From: Rhizobium chutanense
Lineage (GTDB): Bacteria > Pseudomonadota > Alphaproteobacteria > Rhizobiales > Rhizobiaceae
DNA length: 64,000 nt
Direction of reading: 5' to 3'
Assembly: GCF_002531935.1 (NCBI RefSeq)
Contig: NZ_NWSV01000008.1
Coordinates: 62,001 to 126,000 of the forward strand
Below, one piece after another: positions 55,108 to 63,931 of the stretch. Positions within the stretch are counted from its first letter, which is position 1. Each line of letters starts with the position of its first letter. The translations under genes were made by a program, and so were the position numbers. The notes under the pieces were generated by a model. That model had not been told where the DNA came from. It did no database searches and saw nothing but the letters and a program-made list of their open reading frames with translations.

Positions 55108-56586
55108 GTGACTGATCCCGTTCTTTCCCTGAGAGGCATATCCAAGTGGTATGGGCCGCTCCAGGTTCTGAAGGATGTCAGCCTGGACGTCTATCCGGGC
55201 GAAGTGGTGGCACTTCTCGGTGAAAACGGAGCGGGCAAGTCGACGCTGTCGGGCATTATTGCCGGATCCCGCACGCCCTCCGAAGGATCGATGAGATGGC
55301 TGGGGCAGCCTTATGCCCCGGCCACCCCAAGGGAAGCGATCGACAAGGGCGTTGTCCTGATCCACCAGGAGCTGCAGCTTCTGCCGCAGCTTTCGATCGC
55401 GGAAAACGTCTTCATCGGGCGCTGGCCGATGAAGAACGGCGCCGTCGACCGCGCCCAGATGGTTCGCCGAGCCCAGGACCAGCTCGCCCGCTTGAACCTT
55501 CACATACCCGCAACGCGCACGGTCGCCGGCCTTTCGACAGCCAATCAGCAGCTCATCGAGATCGCCAAGGCGCTGGCTCTCAACGCAAAGCTCCTGATCC
55601 TCGATGAGCCGACAGCCGCGCTTGGCGGCGCCGAGACCGAAGCTCTCTTCGAGCAGGTTCGCAAGCTCCGCTCGGAAGGCGTCGGCATCGTCTACATTTC
55701 CCACCGCATGGAGGAGATCAAGCAGATCACCGACCGCATCGTCGTTCTTCGCGACGGCGAGCGGGTGCAGGAATTCTCGGACAGCGCCACCCCGGTGCGA
55801 ACCATTGTCGAGAGCATGGTCGGACGCCCGCTTGACCGCCTGTTCCCCACCCTGCCCGTTCCGACGGATCGTCCGGTCCTTCAGGTATCCGGGCTGAGTT
55901 CGCCGGACGACTCGTTCCGCAACGTCACCTTCGAGGTGCGGGCAGGCGAAATTCTCGGCATCGCCGGATTGGTCGGCGCCGGCCGCACCGAACTGGTGCG
56001 GGCGATTTCGGGCGCAGATCCGATCAGCGCCGGTTCGATCAAGCTGGAAGGCGAGGAACTGAGCCTGCGCGACCCGGCGGACGCCATCGCCAGGGGTATC
56101 GTGATGGTTCCGGAGGACCGCAAGGAACAGGGTCTGATCGTCGGGCACCGGATCAGCGAGAACATCATCTACGCCAATCTCGACAAGCTCGGCGGCGGTT
56201 GGATCACGCCGCGCATCAAACGCGCCTTTGCAGAAAAGGCCGTGGCCAAGTTCGGCGTCAAGGGCCGTGCCGAGCAGTACGCCTCGGACCTGTCGGGCGG
56301 CAACCAGCAGAAGGTCGTGATCGCCAAGTGGCTGATGCGCGATCCCAAGGTCGTCGTGCTTGACGAACCGACGCGAGGCATCGATGTCGGCGCGCGCGCC
56401 GGCATCTACGACATCATCGTCAATCTTGCCAAACAGGGCGTGGCGGTCATCGTCGTCAGCTCCGACCTCGAGGAAGTTCTCGGCATCTCCAATCGCATTC
56501 TCGTGCTTGCCCAGGGCAAGCAGGCGGGGATCCTCAATCGTGACCAGGCAAACGACGTTTCGGTCATGGAGCTGGCTACTATCTAA
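55108..56586 (+). CDS. CUT2 sugar ABC transporter ATP-binding protein (RbsA-like, two ATPase domains)
   Basis: This 492-residue tandem ATPase has a first domain (about 1-240) with Walker A LLGENGAGKSTL, LSTANQQLIEIAKAL and Walker B LILDEPTAAL, and a second domain (about 255-490) with the degenerate Walker A GLVGAGRTELV, signature DLSGGNQQKVVIAKWL and VVLDEPTRGIDVG. Degeneracy of the second Walker A is normal for the family. The GTG start has GAGGAGG 6 bases upstream. A palindromic repeat separates it from the binding-protein gene. Confidence 0.95.
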   Translation: MTDPVLSLRGISKWYGPLQVLKDVSLDVYPGEVVALLGENGAGKSTLSGIIAGSRTPSEGSMRWLGQPYAPATPREAIDKGVVLIHQELQLLPQLSIAENVFIGRWPMKNGAVDRAQMVRRAQDQLARLNLHIPATRTVAGLSTANQQLIEIAKALALNAKLLILDEPTAALGGAETEALFEQVRKLRSEGVGIVYISHRMEEIKQITDRIVVLRDGERVQEFSDSATPVRTIVESMVGRPLDRLFPTLPVPTDRPVLQVSGLSSPDDSFRNVTFEVRAGEILGIAGLVGAGRTELVRAISGADPISAGSIKLEGEELSLRDPADAIARGIVMVPEDRKEQGLIVGHRISENIIYANLDKLGGGWITPRIKRAFAEKAVAKFGVKGRAEQYASDLSGGNQQKVVIAKWLMRDPKVVVLDEPTRGIDVGARAGIYDIIVNLAKQGVAVIVVSSDLEEVLGISNRILVLAQGKQAGILNRDQANDVSVMELATI

Positions 56587-56685
56587 AGCAACCAGCGAAA
56601 GTGTGCAGCAGTTTTGCCTGGCAAAGCACGAAGCGCTTTTGCCGAGAATTGCGTGAAAACAAAACAGACAGAGAAAGGAAGAGCG

Positions 56686-57474
56686 GTGTCCGACATCACT
56701 CTGAACGCCCCGAAGCTTTTCGATCTCAGCGGCCAGGTTGCCATCGTCACCGGCGCCGGCAGCGGCATCGGGCAGCGCATTGCCATCGGCCTTGCGCAAT
56801 GCGGCGCCGACGTCGCGCTGCTCGACCGGCGGACCGACGACGGATTGGCCAGGACGGCTGAACATATCAGCGCCGCCGGCCGCCGCTCGATCCAGATCGC
56901 GGCTGACGTCACCAGCAAATCTTCCCTTGCAGACGCCGTCGCCCGTACCGAAGCGGATCTCGGCGCGCTGACGCTTGCCGTCAACGCTGCCGGCATCGCC
57001 AACGCCAATCCGGCGGAGGAGATGGAGGAGGATCAGTATCAGACGCTGATGGATATCAACCTCAAAGGCATATTCCTGTCCTGCCAGGCCGAGGCTCGCG
57101 CCATGCTGAAGAATGGACGCGGCGCCATCGTCAACATCGCCTCCATGTCCGGCGTCATCGTCAACCGGGGCTTAAGCCAGGCGCATTACAACGCCTCCAA
57201 GGCGGGTGTCATCCATATGTCGAAGTCTCTGGCGATGGAATGGGTCGGCCGCGGCATCCGCGTCAACACCATCTCCCCCGGATACACGGCAACCCCCATG
57301 AACACCCGTCCGGAGATGGTCCACCAGACCAAGCTCTTCGAAGAGCAGACGCCGATGCAGCGCATGGCAACGGTCGATGAGATGGTCGGCCCGGCGGTAT
57401 TCCTGCTGTCGAATGCGGCAAGTTTCGTCACCGGCGTCGATCTTCTCGTCGACGGCGGTTTCTGCTGCTGGTGA
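56686..57474 (+). CDS. Short-chain dehydrogenase/reductase (SDR) 1 of the sugar locus
   Basis: This 262-residue classical SDR has the NAD(P) motif VAIVTGAGSGIGQRIA (about 18-33), the Asp-bearing VALLDRRTDD that suggests NAD preference, LAVNAAGIAN, catalytic Ser in VNIASMSGVI and YNASK. It ends FVTGVDLLVDGGFCCW. It is probably a polyol or sugar dehydrogenase. The GTG start has AAGGAAG 5 bases upstream. It follows the ABC ATPase gene by 99 bases and is likely in the same transcript. Confidence 0.92.
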   Translation: MSDITLNAPKLFDLSGQVAIVTGAGSGIGQRIAIGLAQCGADVALLDRRTDDGLARTAEHISAAGRRSIQIAADVTSKSSLADAVARTEADLGALTLAVNAAGIANANPAEEMEEDQYQTLMDINLKGIFLSCQAEARAMLKNGRGAIVNIASMSGVIVNRGLSQAHYNASKAGVIHMSKSLAMEWVGRGIRVNTISPGYTATPMNTRPEMVHQTKLFEEQTPMQRMATVDEMVGPAVFLLSNAASFVTGVDLLVDGGFCCW

Positions 57475-57654
57475 GCCGGAAGCTCATTGCCGCCGCTGGA
57501 AAATGAACGGTCTCGCTCCCTCCCTGGCTGAGACCGAGGCTGAAGGGAATAACGGGCAGACGGCGTGCACTATCGTCGCCTGCCCGCCCTTCACGCCGAG
57601 CAGCCGTAGGCCGCACCCGGATTTGCTGTTTATGTCAGGATACGAGGAAAGAGC

Positions 57655-58437
57655 ATGAAACGCTTCGAAAACAAGACTGTCGTCATAACCGGGGCCAGCC
57701 GCGGCATCGGCGCTGCCATCGCCAGGCGCTTCGCCCGCGAAGGCGCCAATCTCGTGGTCTCGGCCAATGAGGATCTGGTCCACGGCGTTGCCGAAGCGAT
57801 CAGGGCCGAAGGCGGCAAGGCGATCTCCTTCATCGGCGACGTCACCGACAAGGCAAGCGTCACAGCGCTCTACGATGCCGCCGAAAGGGAATTCGGCACC
57901 GTCGACGTCTCGATCCAGAACGCCGGCGTCATCACCATCGCCCGCGTCGAGGATCTGACCGAAAACGAGTGGGACAAAGTGATGGCCGTCAACACCAAGG
58001 GCGTCTTCCTCTGCGCCCAGGAGGCCATTGCAAGAATCCGCAAGCACAGGCGCGGCGGCCGCATCATCAACACCGCCTCCGGCCAGGCCCGCGACGGCTT
58101 CATCTACACCCCGCATTACGCCGCCTCGAAAATGGGCGTCGTCGGCATCACCCAGAGCCTGGCGAAGGAAGTTGCCACCGACAACATCACCGTCAACGCC
58201 TTCTGCCCCGGCATCATCGAGACGGATATGTGGGCCTATAATGACCAGGCCTGGGGCAAGCTGCTCGGCAACTACGCCCCCGGCGAACTGATGAAGGAAT
58301 GGGTCGAGGGCATTCCGATGAAACGCGCCGGCTCCGGCGAGGACGTCGCCGGACTGGTCACCTTCCTCGCCAGCGACGACGCCGCTTACATCACCGGCCA
58401 GACGATCAATGTCGACGGCGGGTTGATTATGTCCTGA
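57655..58437 (+). CDS. Short-chain dehydrogenase/reductase (SDR) 2 of the sugar locus
   Basis: This 260-residue classical SDR has VVITGASRGIGAAIARRF (about 9-26), SIQNAGVITIAR, catalytic Ser in IINTASGQARD and YAASK in HYAASKMGVVG. ITVNAFCPGIIETDMWAY and GKLLGNYAPGELMKEWVEGIPMKR match sorbitol/polyol or diol dehydrogenase relatives. GAGGAAAG lies 5 bases before the ATG. A 180-base gap separates it from SDR 1. Two dehydrogenases in one locus may act on successive steps or on two substrates. Confidence 0.92.
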   Translation: MKRFENKTVVITGASRGIGAAIARRFAREGANLVVSANEDLVHGVAEAIRAEGGKAISFIGDVTDKASVTALYDAAEREFGTVDVSIQNAGVITIARVEDLTENEWDKVMAVNTKGVFLCAQEAIARIRKHRRGGRIINTASGQARDGFIYTPHYAASKMGVVGITQSLAKEVATDNITVNAFCPGIIETDMWAYNDQAWGKLLGNYAPGELMKEWVEGIPMKRAGSGEDVAGLVTFLASDDAAYITGQTINVDGGLIMS

Positions 58438-58460
58438 CTCCCAGCGCAATGGTGGCCAGC

Positions 58461-58616
58461 CCCGTCCTTCGAGGCCCCTGCGGGGCACCTCAGGATGAGG
58501 CTGGAGAGAGATCGCAGCCAGTGGCACCCCGATCAGTCTGCCAGCCAACACGGCACAACGATCAGCCCTCATCCTGAGGTGCACAGGCCGAAGGCCGGAG
58601 CCTCGAAGGACGAGGG
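58461..58616. repeat. Palindromic intergenic element after the sugar locus
   Basis: The left part, CCCGTCCTTCGAGG...CACCTCAGGATGAGG (58461-58500), recurs in reverse complement as CCTCATCCTGAGGTGC...CCTCGAAGGACGAGGG (58567-58616). About 66 bases lie between. It separates convergent SDR genes and resembles a RIME-type element different from the one at 30849. Confidence 0.8.
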
Positions 58617-58663
58617 CGGGTGGCACGACCTTATACACTGCCGATCCCCGCCCCTCACCCATC

Positions 58664-59431
58664 CTAAGTCCGACTAATCGAAACCCCACCATCCGCCAGC
58701 ATCGCCGTCCCCGTCACGAAACTCGACAGATCCGACGCCAGGAACAGCGCCGCATTGGCGATCTCTTCCGGTCGCGCCATGCGTTTCAGCGCATGCAGTC
58801 CCTCGACGAAGGCAAGCAGATCCGGCGTTGCGTCGGGCGCGTTGGTGATGCTGGCCGGTGTATCGGTGCCGCCGGGCAGCAGGGCGTTGACGCGGATGTT
58901 CTGTCGCCCGAGTTCGGCGGCGAGCACCTGCACGAAGCCGATCAGCCCTGCCTTACCCGCCGCATAGGCGGCCATGCCGGGCATGCCGGCGGTGTGGCCG
59001 ACGAAGGTGGAGGTGAAGATCAGCGATCCGCCGCTTTTTCCCATCGCCGCCGACTGGTATTTGGCGCCCAGGAAGGCGGCGGTGAGATTGGTCTCGATCG
59101 TCTCGCGCCAGCCTTCCACGGAAAGGCCGGCAATCGGCCCCATCTCGCCGAGGCTGCCCGCATTGTTGAAGGCGATGTCGAGCCCGCCGAAGCGCGAGAC
59201 CGCCGTGTCGGTGAGCCTTGCCTGCAGCGCCTCGTCCCTGACATCGCCGGCAACGGCGACAGCCTTTCCGCCCTCCGCCTCGATTTCGGCGACGACGGCA
59301 TCGAGCGCCTCCTGTCGCCGGCCGGTGACCACCAGCTTCGCACCCTCCCGGGCAAAGAGCTTCGCCGCCGCGCGGCCGATACCGGAGCTTGCGCCGGTGA
59401 TGATCGCGACCTTGTCGTTCAGAAGTGTCAT
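58664..59431 (-). CDS. Short-chain dehydrogenase/reductase
   Basis: This 255-residue classical SDR has VAIITGASSGIGRAAAKLF (about 8-26), VVTGRRQEAL suggesting NADP binding, IAFNNAGSLGEMG and YAAGK in AAYAAGKAGLIG. It ends FVTGTAMLADGGVSISRT. The catalytic Ser region reads LIFTSTFVGH, slightly unusual but still with Ser or Thr. AGGAG lies about 9 bases before the ATG. It is convergent with the sugar-locus SDRs across a palindromic repeat and is probably unrelated to that locus. Confidence 0.9.
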   Translation of the reverse strand: MTLLNDKVAIITGASSGIGRAAAKLFAREGAKLVVTGRRQEALDAVVAEIEAEGGKAVAVAGDVRDEALQARLTDTAVSRFGGLDIAFNNAGSLGEMGPIAGLSVEGWRETIETNLTAAFLGAKYQSAAMGKSGGSLIFTSTFVGHTAGMPGMAAYAAGKAGLIGFVQVLAAELGRQNIRVNALLPGGTDTPASITNAPDATPDLLAFVEGLHALKRMARPEEIANAALFLASDLSSFVTGTAMLADGGVSISRT

Positions 59432-59771
59432 GTCCGTTTCTCCTCGGTTGTCGAGGCATCTGAGATCTCAGACATCCGCCGATGCAGCCACCCGTTTCCC
59501 GCGCGGACAAACGAAAACTGCAGACAGCCGATGCTTTCGCCGGCAATCTCTCCGCCAGCCGAAGGAGAATGGAGGCCTCGATCATCCCATCGGAATATTG
59601 GAATTCGCGTTGTAAAATGCTGCCTTGCTCCGGTTTCCAAACAGGTGCCTGCCGCAGCGTCAGCACCATTGTGCGCCGCACCATCGATTTATCCCGGGTG
59701 TGACATTCATCCGATTCCCTTCATGGTTCTTCCCGACTAAGAAGGGGCGCACTGGTAAAGGGAATCTCTTC
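59432..59771. other. Intergenic region between divergent SDR and DMT genes
   Basis: These 340 bases hold no supported gene; open frames exist on both strands but lack domains. Promoters of both flanking genes must lie here. No clear operator repeat was seen apart from GAGATCTC (59471-59478). Confidence 0.4.
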
Positions 59772-60680
59772 ATGCCGCGGTCACGCAATACTGAGGGCGC
59801 CATCTATATGAGCATGGCGATGGCCGGCTTTTCCGCGAGCGATGCCCTCTCCAAATCGGTCGTCGTTTATATGAATGCCGGCGAGATCATGTTCCTGCGC
59901 GGCCTCTTCACCAGCCTGCTCGTCTATCTGATCGCCCGGAAAATGGGCGCGCTGCGCTCCTGGCGCATCGTGCTGCAGCCGATCATCATCCTGCGCATCG
60001 TCTGCGAGATGTTCTCCGCCGTCACCTATATCACCGCCCTCGGCATGATGCCGATCGCCAATGCCTCGGCGATCCTGCAATCGCTGCCGCTGGTCGTCAC
60101 CTTCGGCGCAGCGCTCTTCTTTCGCGAGCCTGTCGGCTGGCGGCGCTGGTCGGCGATAACAGTCGGTCTTGTCGGCGTCATGATCATCATCCGCCCCGGA
60201 CCGGAGGGATTCACCGCCGCCGCCCTGCTCTGCGTCGGCGCCGTGCTGACGACAGCCGGCCGCGATCTCGCCACCCGATCGATCGATCCGGAGATTCCCT
60301 CGCTGATGATCACCGTCATCACCGCCATCTCCATCTCCTTCTTCGGCGCCTTGCTCATCCCCGTGCTCGGCGGCTGGCAGCCGGTCAGCGCGACTTCGCT
60401 CGGGCACATCCTGCTGGCTTCGGTGCTGGTGCTCGTCGGCTACCAGTCGGTCATCCTCGCCATGCGCACCGGCGAAATCTCCTTCGTCGCACCGTTCCGC
60501 TATACCAGCCTGATCTTCTCCTCGCTGCTCGGCTTTTTCTTCTTCGCCGAACTGCCCGACAGCTGGACGCTCTTCGGTGCTGCAATCGTCATCGCTTCCG
60601 GTCTCTATACGTTCTATCGTGAAGCCAAGCGCCGCGTCCCCCCGATCGCGCAGGAATCCGCGCCGCGCTCACCGGTTTGA
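59772..60680 (+). CDS. DMT-superfamily (EamA) transporter
   Basis: This 302-residue inner-membrane protein has ten predicted helices in two EamA repeats (about 10-140 and 155-285). Repeat 1 carries NAGEIMFLRGLFTSLLVY and ITALGMMPIANASAILQSLPLVVTFGAALFFREPVGWRRW; repeat 2 carries GEISFVAPFRYTSLIFSSLLGFFFFAELPDSW. Relatives move metabolites or drugs; the substrate is unknown. AGGGA lies about 9 bases before the ATG. It lies 9 bases ahead of mobA, so it is first gene of a transporter-mobA-mobB operon. Confidence 0.9.
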   Translation: MPRSRNTEGAIYMSMAMAGFSASDALSKSVVVYMNAGEIMFLRGLFTSLLVYLIARKMGALRSWRIVLQPIIILRIVCEMFSAVTYITALGMMPIANASAILQSLPLVVTFGAALFFREPVGWRRWSAITVGLVGVMIIIRPGPEGFTAAALLCVGAVLTTAGRDLATRSIDPEIPSLMITVITAISISFFGALLIPVLGGWQPVSATSLGHILLASVLVLVGYQSVILAMRTGEISFVAPFRYTSLIFSSLLGFFFFAELPDSWTLFGAAIVIASGLYTFYREAKRRVPPIAQESAPRSPV

Positions 60681-60689
60681 GGCAGGACG

Positions 60690-61319
60690 ATGACTGAATT
60701 TCCGCTCGACAGATCCGATATAGCAGGCGTCGTGCTGGCCGGCGGCCGCTCGCAACGCATGGGCCGCGACAAGGCGGGCGTTATGCTCGGGGCCGAAAGC
60801 CTGCTCCGCCTTGTGCTGACCCGCCTGTCGCAGCAGGTCCTCCCCGTTGCCGTCAATGCCGATGCCGCCGCCGAGGATGTGCCCGTCGTTCCCGACCGTT
60901 TTCCCGGCAAGGCGGGGCCACTGGCCGGCATTCATGCGGCGATGGTCTATGCCGCCGGCCTTCCGGCGATCACCCATGTCGTCACCGTCTCCGTGGATTG
61001 CCCGTTCTTCCCGGCCGATCTCGTCGCCCGGCTGGCGGCAGCGCTCGAACATCCCTCGCAGATTGCCATCGCCGCCTCCGAAGGCCGCAGCCACCCGGTC
61101 TTCGGTCTCTGGCCGGTGACGCTCGCCGCCGATCTCGAAGCCTGGATCGCCACCGACGAAAAGCGGCGCGTCCGTGACTTCCTGCGGCGGCATGACGTCA
61201 CGGAAGTCGCATTTCCGCTGCATCCGACGCGGGCCAGCCTGCTCGATCCCTTCTTCAACATCAACACGCCCGACGATCTCGTCGAGGCGGAACGCTGGCT
61301 GGAGGCCCTTCGCGCATGA
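60690..61319 (+). CDS. mobA: Molybdenum cofactor guanylyltransferase MobA
   Basis: This 209-residue nucleotidyltransferase adds GMP to molybdopterin to make the MGD form used by DMSO-reductase-type enzymes. The GTP-binding motif is GVVLAGGRSQRMGRDKAGVML (about 12-32); then PGKAGPLAGIHAAM (about 71-84), VTVSVDCPFFPADLV (metal-binding Asp) and the C-terminal FFNINTPDDLVEAE. It overlaps mobB by 4 bases (ATGA) and follows the DMT gene closely. Confidence 0.95.
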   Translation: MTEFPLDRSDIAGVVLAGGRSQRMGRDKAGVMLGAESLLRLVLTRLSQQVLPVAVNADAAAEDVPVVPDRFPGKAGPLAGIHAAMVYAAGLPAITHVVTVSVDCPFFPADLVARLAAALEHPSQIAIAASEGRSHPVFGLWPVTLAADLEAWIATDEKRRVRDFLRRHDVTEVAFPLHPTRASLLDPFFNINTPDDLVEAERWLEALRA

Positions 61320-61837
61320 CCGCACCCAAAGTCTTCGGTATCGCCGGCTGGAAGAACTCGGGCAAGACGGGGCTCGCCGTCCGCCTGGTGACGGAATTCA
61401 CTCGCCGCGGCTACAGGATCTCGACGATCAAGCATGCCCATCATGATTTCGACATCGACAAGGTCGGCGCCGACAGCTACCGCCACCGCGAGGCCGGCGC
61501 CCACGAGGTCACCATCGTCTCCGGCACGCGTTACGCCATCATGCACGAACTGCGCGGCGCGCCAGAACCCGCATTCGAAGAAATCCTTGCCCGTCTCGCC
61601 CCCTGCGATCTCGTCCTGATCGAAGGCTACAAACGCGAACCGATCCCGAAGATCGAGGCCCGCCGCCTCGAGGCCGCCAATCGCCAGCCGCTGGCGCCGA
61701 GCGATCCCCATATCTCGGCCATCGCCGCCGATCACCCCGTCACGGATACGGCCCTGCCCGTCTTCGATCTAGACGACACAGGCGCCATCGCCGATTTCAT
61801 CGCAACGATCGTCGGCCTTGGCCAGGCGAGCCCCTGA
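61316..61837 (+). CDS. mobB: Molybdopterin-guanine dinucleotide biosynthesis protein MobB
   Basis: This 173-residue P-loop GTPase has Walker A GIAGWKNSGKTGLAVRLV (about 7-24), HAHHDFDIDKVGADSYRHREAGAHEVTIVS (about 40-69) and LVLIEGYKREPIPKIEARR. It assists MobA, probably by delivering GTP or cofactor intermediates. Its last 69 bases lie antisense to the 3' end of the convergent histidine kinase gene. The start codon overlaps the mobA stop. Confidence 0.95.
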   Translation: MTAPKVFGIAGWKNSGKTGLAVRLVTEFTRRGYRISTIKHAHHDFDIDKVGADSYRHREAGAHEVTIVSGTRYAIMHELRGAPEPAFEEILARLAPCDLVLIEGYKREPIPKIEARRLEAANRQPLAPSDPHISAIAADHPVTDTALPVFDLDDTGAIADFIATIVGLGQASP

Positions 61838-63931
61838 AGCGCCGGCGCCTCTGCCGGATCCGGGAACCGGGCCCGCTTCGCCTGCCAACTTGCTGATTTC
61901 CTTGGCGAGCTGCGCCTGATTATAGGGCTTTCCCAGTCTCGGAAGATCGATATCGGTACCGGCGGGTAGATCGGCATAACCCGTGGCCAGCACGACCGGC
62001 AGCGCTGGCAGAATGTCCCGCGCCGCCATCGCGAGCTGCGCGCCGGTCATACCGGGCATCGAGTAATCGGTGATCATCAGATCGAAAGGCTGGCCGCTCC
62101 TGATCAGCTCGAGCGCCTGCGAACCGGAATTTGCCTCGACGACCTCGTGACCGAGATCTTCGAGCATGTCGACCGAACTCATGGCGATCAAGGCATCGTC
62201 ATCGACCAGGAGGATCTTCAGCCTCGGCGCTGTTTCCGAAACAAGCGGAGCTGTTTCCTTCGCCTGCTCGGGACGCTGTTCGGTCGCCGGCAGCCACAAT
62301 TCGGCGGTCGTTCCCACCCCCGGTTCGCTTGTCAGAAGGAGCGCGCCATTGAGCTGAACGGCAAGTCCGTGGATCATCGACAGACCGAGGCCCGTGCCCT
62401 TTCCGAGTTCCTTGGTCGAGAAAAACGGATCGACGGCCTTCTTCAGCGTCTCCGCATCCATGCCGGTGCCGCTGTCGGCCACCGCCAACACGAGATAGAT
62501 TCCCTCGTTGAGATCGCCGCCATTGCCGACAACCTTTTCCTCGCGCAAAGATATGGACAGTGTCCCGCCGACCGGCATCGCATCGCGAGCATTGACAGCA
62601 AGATTGAGCAGCGCCAGTTCGAGCTGGTTCGCATCGACAAGCGCCGGCGGCAGCGTCGGCGGCAGGATGGTTTCGATGCTCACCGAGGGGCCGACCGAAC
62701 GCCGCAGCAGGTCGTTCATGCCGGTCACCAGATCGGCAAGATCGACAGGCTTGACCTGCAGATCCTGCTGTCTGGCAAAAGCCAGCAGCCGCTGCGTCAG
62801 CGCCGCTCCGCGCCGCGCACCCTGAACAGCCCCGTCGACCAGGCGCGTCGCCTTGGCGTCGCCGGCGACATGCTTGCCGAGCAGCTCCAGATTTCCGAGA
62901 ACCACCATCAGCAGATTGTTGAAATCATGCGCAACGCCGCCGGTGAGCTGACCGATCGCTTCCATTTTCTGGGATTGGCGAAGCTGCTCCTCGGCTCTCT
63001 CGCGCTGGGCAACCTCCTCGAGCAGCGTCTGGTGAGCGGCGTTGACCTCTCTTGTCCGCTCCCTGACGCGCTCTTCAAGGTTTTCGTTGAGCCGTCTCAG
63101 GTTCTCCTCGGCCGTCTTGCGGGCCGTGGTATCGGAGCAAACGCCGACGAGCTTCCTGGCGGAACCATATCTATCGGCGTAGAGCTGCGCATGGACCTCG
63201 GTCCAATGCAGCGATCCATCCGGCCAGATCGTCCTGTGCTCGATCGAATAGTCGCGTCCGGTGTCGATCGTCTGGCGCAGGCGCGCCAGCACAAGGTCTC
63301 GGTCGTCGGGGTGGATGCTGGCGACCAGATCGTCGCGTGTGACATCGTCATCCGGTCCTCGGCCGAAGACAGCCTTGCAGGTCGCTGAGGCGGACAAGGC
63401 CATCGACGACAGTTCCAGCTCCCACGCCCCGAGACGGCCGGCGGCAAGCGCCGTCTGCAACCGCCGCTCCCCCTCGCTCAGAGCTTCAAGCCGGGCGCGC
63501 GCTTCATACTGGCGCAGGCGCCCCTTCAACGCGGTCCGGGCAATGCTGACGAAGGAGGTCGCATGGAACGGCCGCTCCAGGAAGGTGACGTTGCCGAGAA
63601 CCTCGGAAAGCCTGGCAGCGGCCGGATTTCGTTCAGGCCCGCCGCCACGTTGTGTGAGCACGATGAACGGCAGGTCCGACCAGCTCGGCTGGGCTGAAAC
63701 CCAGGCGGCGATCGGCTTGAGATCGCTCGAGCGAACGGCCTCTTCCGTCAGGACGCCGAGCGCGATGTCATCGCTGAGCGATGACGCGAACATGGAAAGG
63801 TCGGTGGCGGCGATCGAGGCCAGTCCGGCCTCGTCGACCAGCGATATCGCCACCCAGGCATCCCGGCCGGCAGGGGTGTAGATCAATGCTTTCGGTTTGC
63901 CGGAATTAGGAATCGCTGCCATCCTCGCCAT
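61769..63931 (-). CDS. Hybrid sensor histidine kinase with C-terminal receiver
   Basis: This 720-residue soluble kinase has, in order: a receiver-like N-terminal domain without a clear phospho-acceptor Asp (about 15-135); a PAS domain (about 160-270, LGAWELELSS...HRTIWPDGSLHWTEVHAQLY); a coiled coil (275-330); a HisKA-type H-box MEAIGQLTGGVAHDFNNLLM (about 330); an HATPase domain with LNLAVNARDAM, VADSGTGM and FFSTKELGKGTGLGL; and a receiver (about 565-685) with acceptor Asp in LMITDYSMPGMTG and Lys in LGKPYN. No membrane segment. It overlaps the upstream, KaiC-like gene tail by 26 bases and mobB by 69 bases at its 3' end. Confidence 0.92.
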   Translation of the reverse strand: MARMAAIPNSGKPKALIYTPAGRDAWVAISLVDEAGLASIAATDLSMFASSLSDDIALGVLTEEAVRSSDLKPIAAWVSAQPSWSDLPFIVLTQRGGGPERNPAAARLSEVLGNVTFLERPFHATSFVSIARTALKGRLRQYEARARLEALSEGERRLQTALAAGRLGAWELELSSMALSASATCKAVFGRGPDDDVTRDDLVASIHPDDRDLVLARLRQTIDTGRDYSIEHRTIWPDGSLHWTEVHAQLYADRYGSARKLVGVCSDTTARKTAEENLRRLNENLEERVRERTREVNAAHQTLLEEVAQRERAEEQLRQSQKMEAIGQLTGGVAHDFNNLLMVVLGNLELLGKHVAGDAKATRLVDGAVQGARRGAALTQRLLAFARQQDLQVKPVDLADLVTGMNDLLRRSVGPSVSIETILPPTLPPALVDANQLELALLNLAVNARDAMPVGGTLSISLREEKVVGNGGDLNEGIYLVLAVADSGTGMDAETLKKAVDPFFSTKELGKGTGLGLSMIHGLAVQLNGALLLTSEPGVGTTAELWLPATEQRPEQAKETAPLVSETAPRLKILLVDDDALIAMSSVDMLEDLGHEVVEANSGSQALELIRSGQPFDLMITDYSMPGMTGAQLAMAARDILPALPVVLATGYADLPAGTDIDLPRLGKPYNQAQLAKEISKLAGEAGPVPGSGRGAGASGARLAKADDRCDEIGDGACVV

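Noticed and set aside
58664..59431. Third SDR as part of the sugar catabolic locus
   Set aside because: It is convergent, separated by a palindromic repeat, NADP-type in its cofactor region, and has no shared operator-like site.
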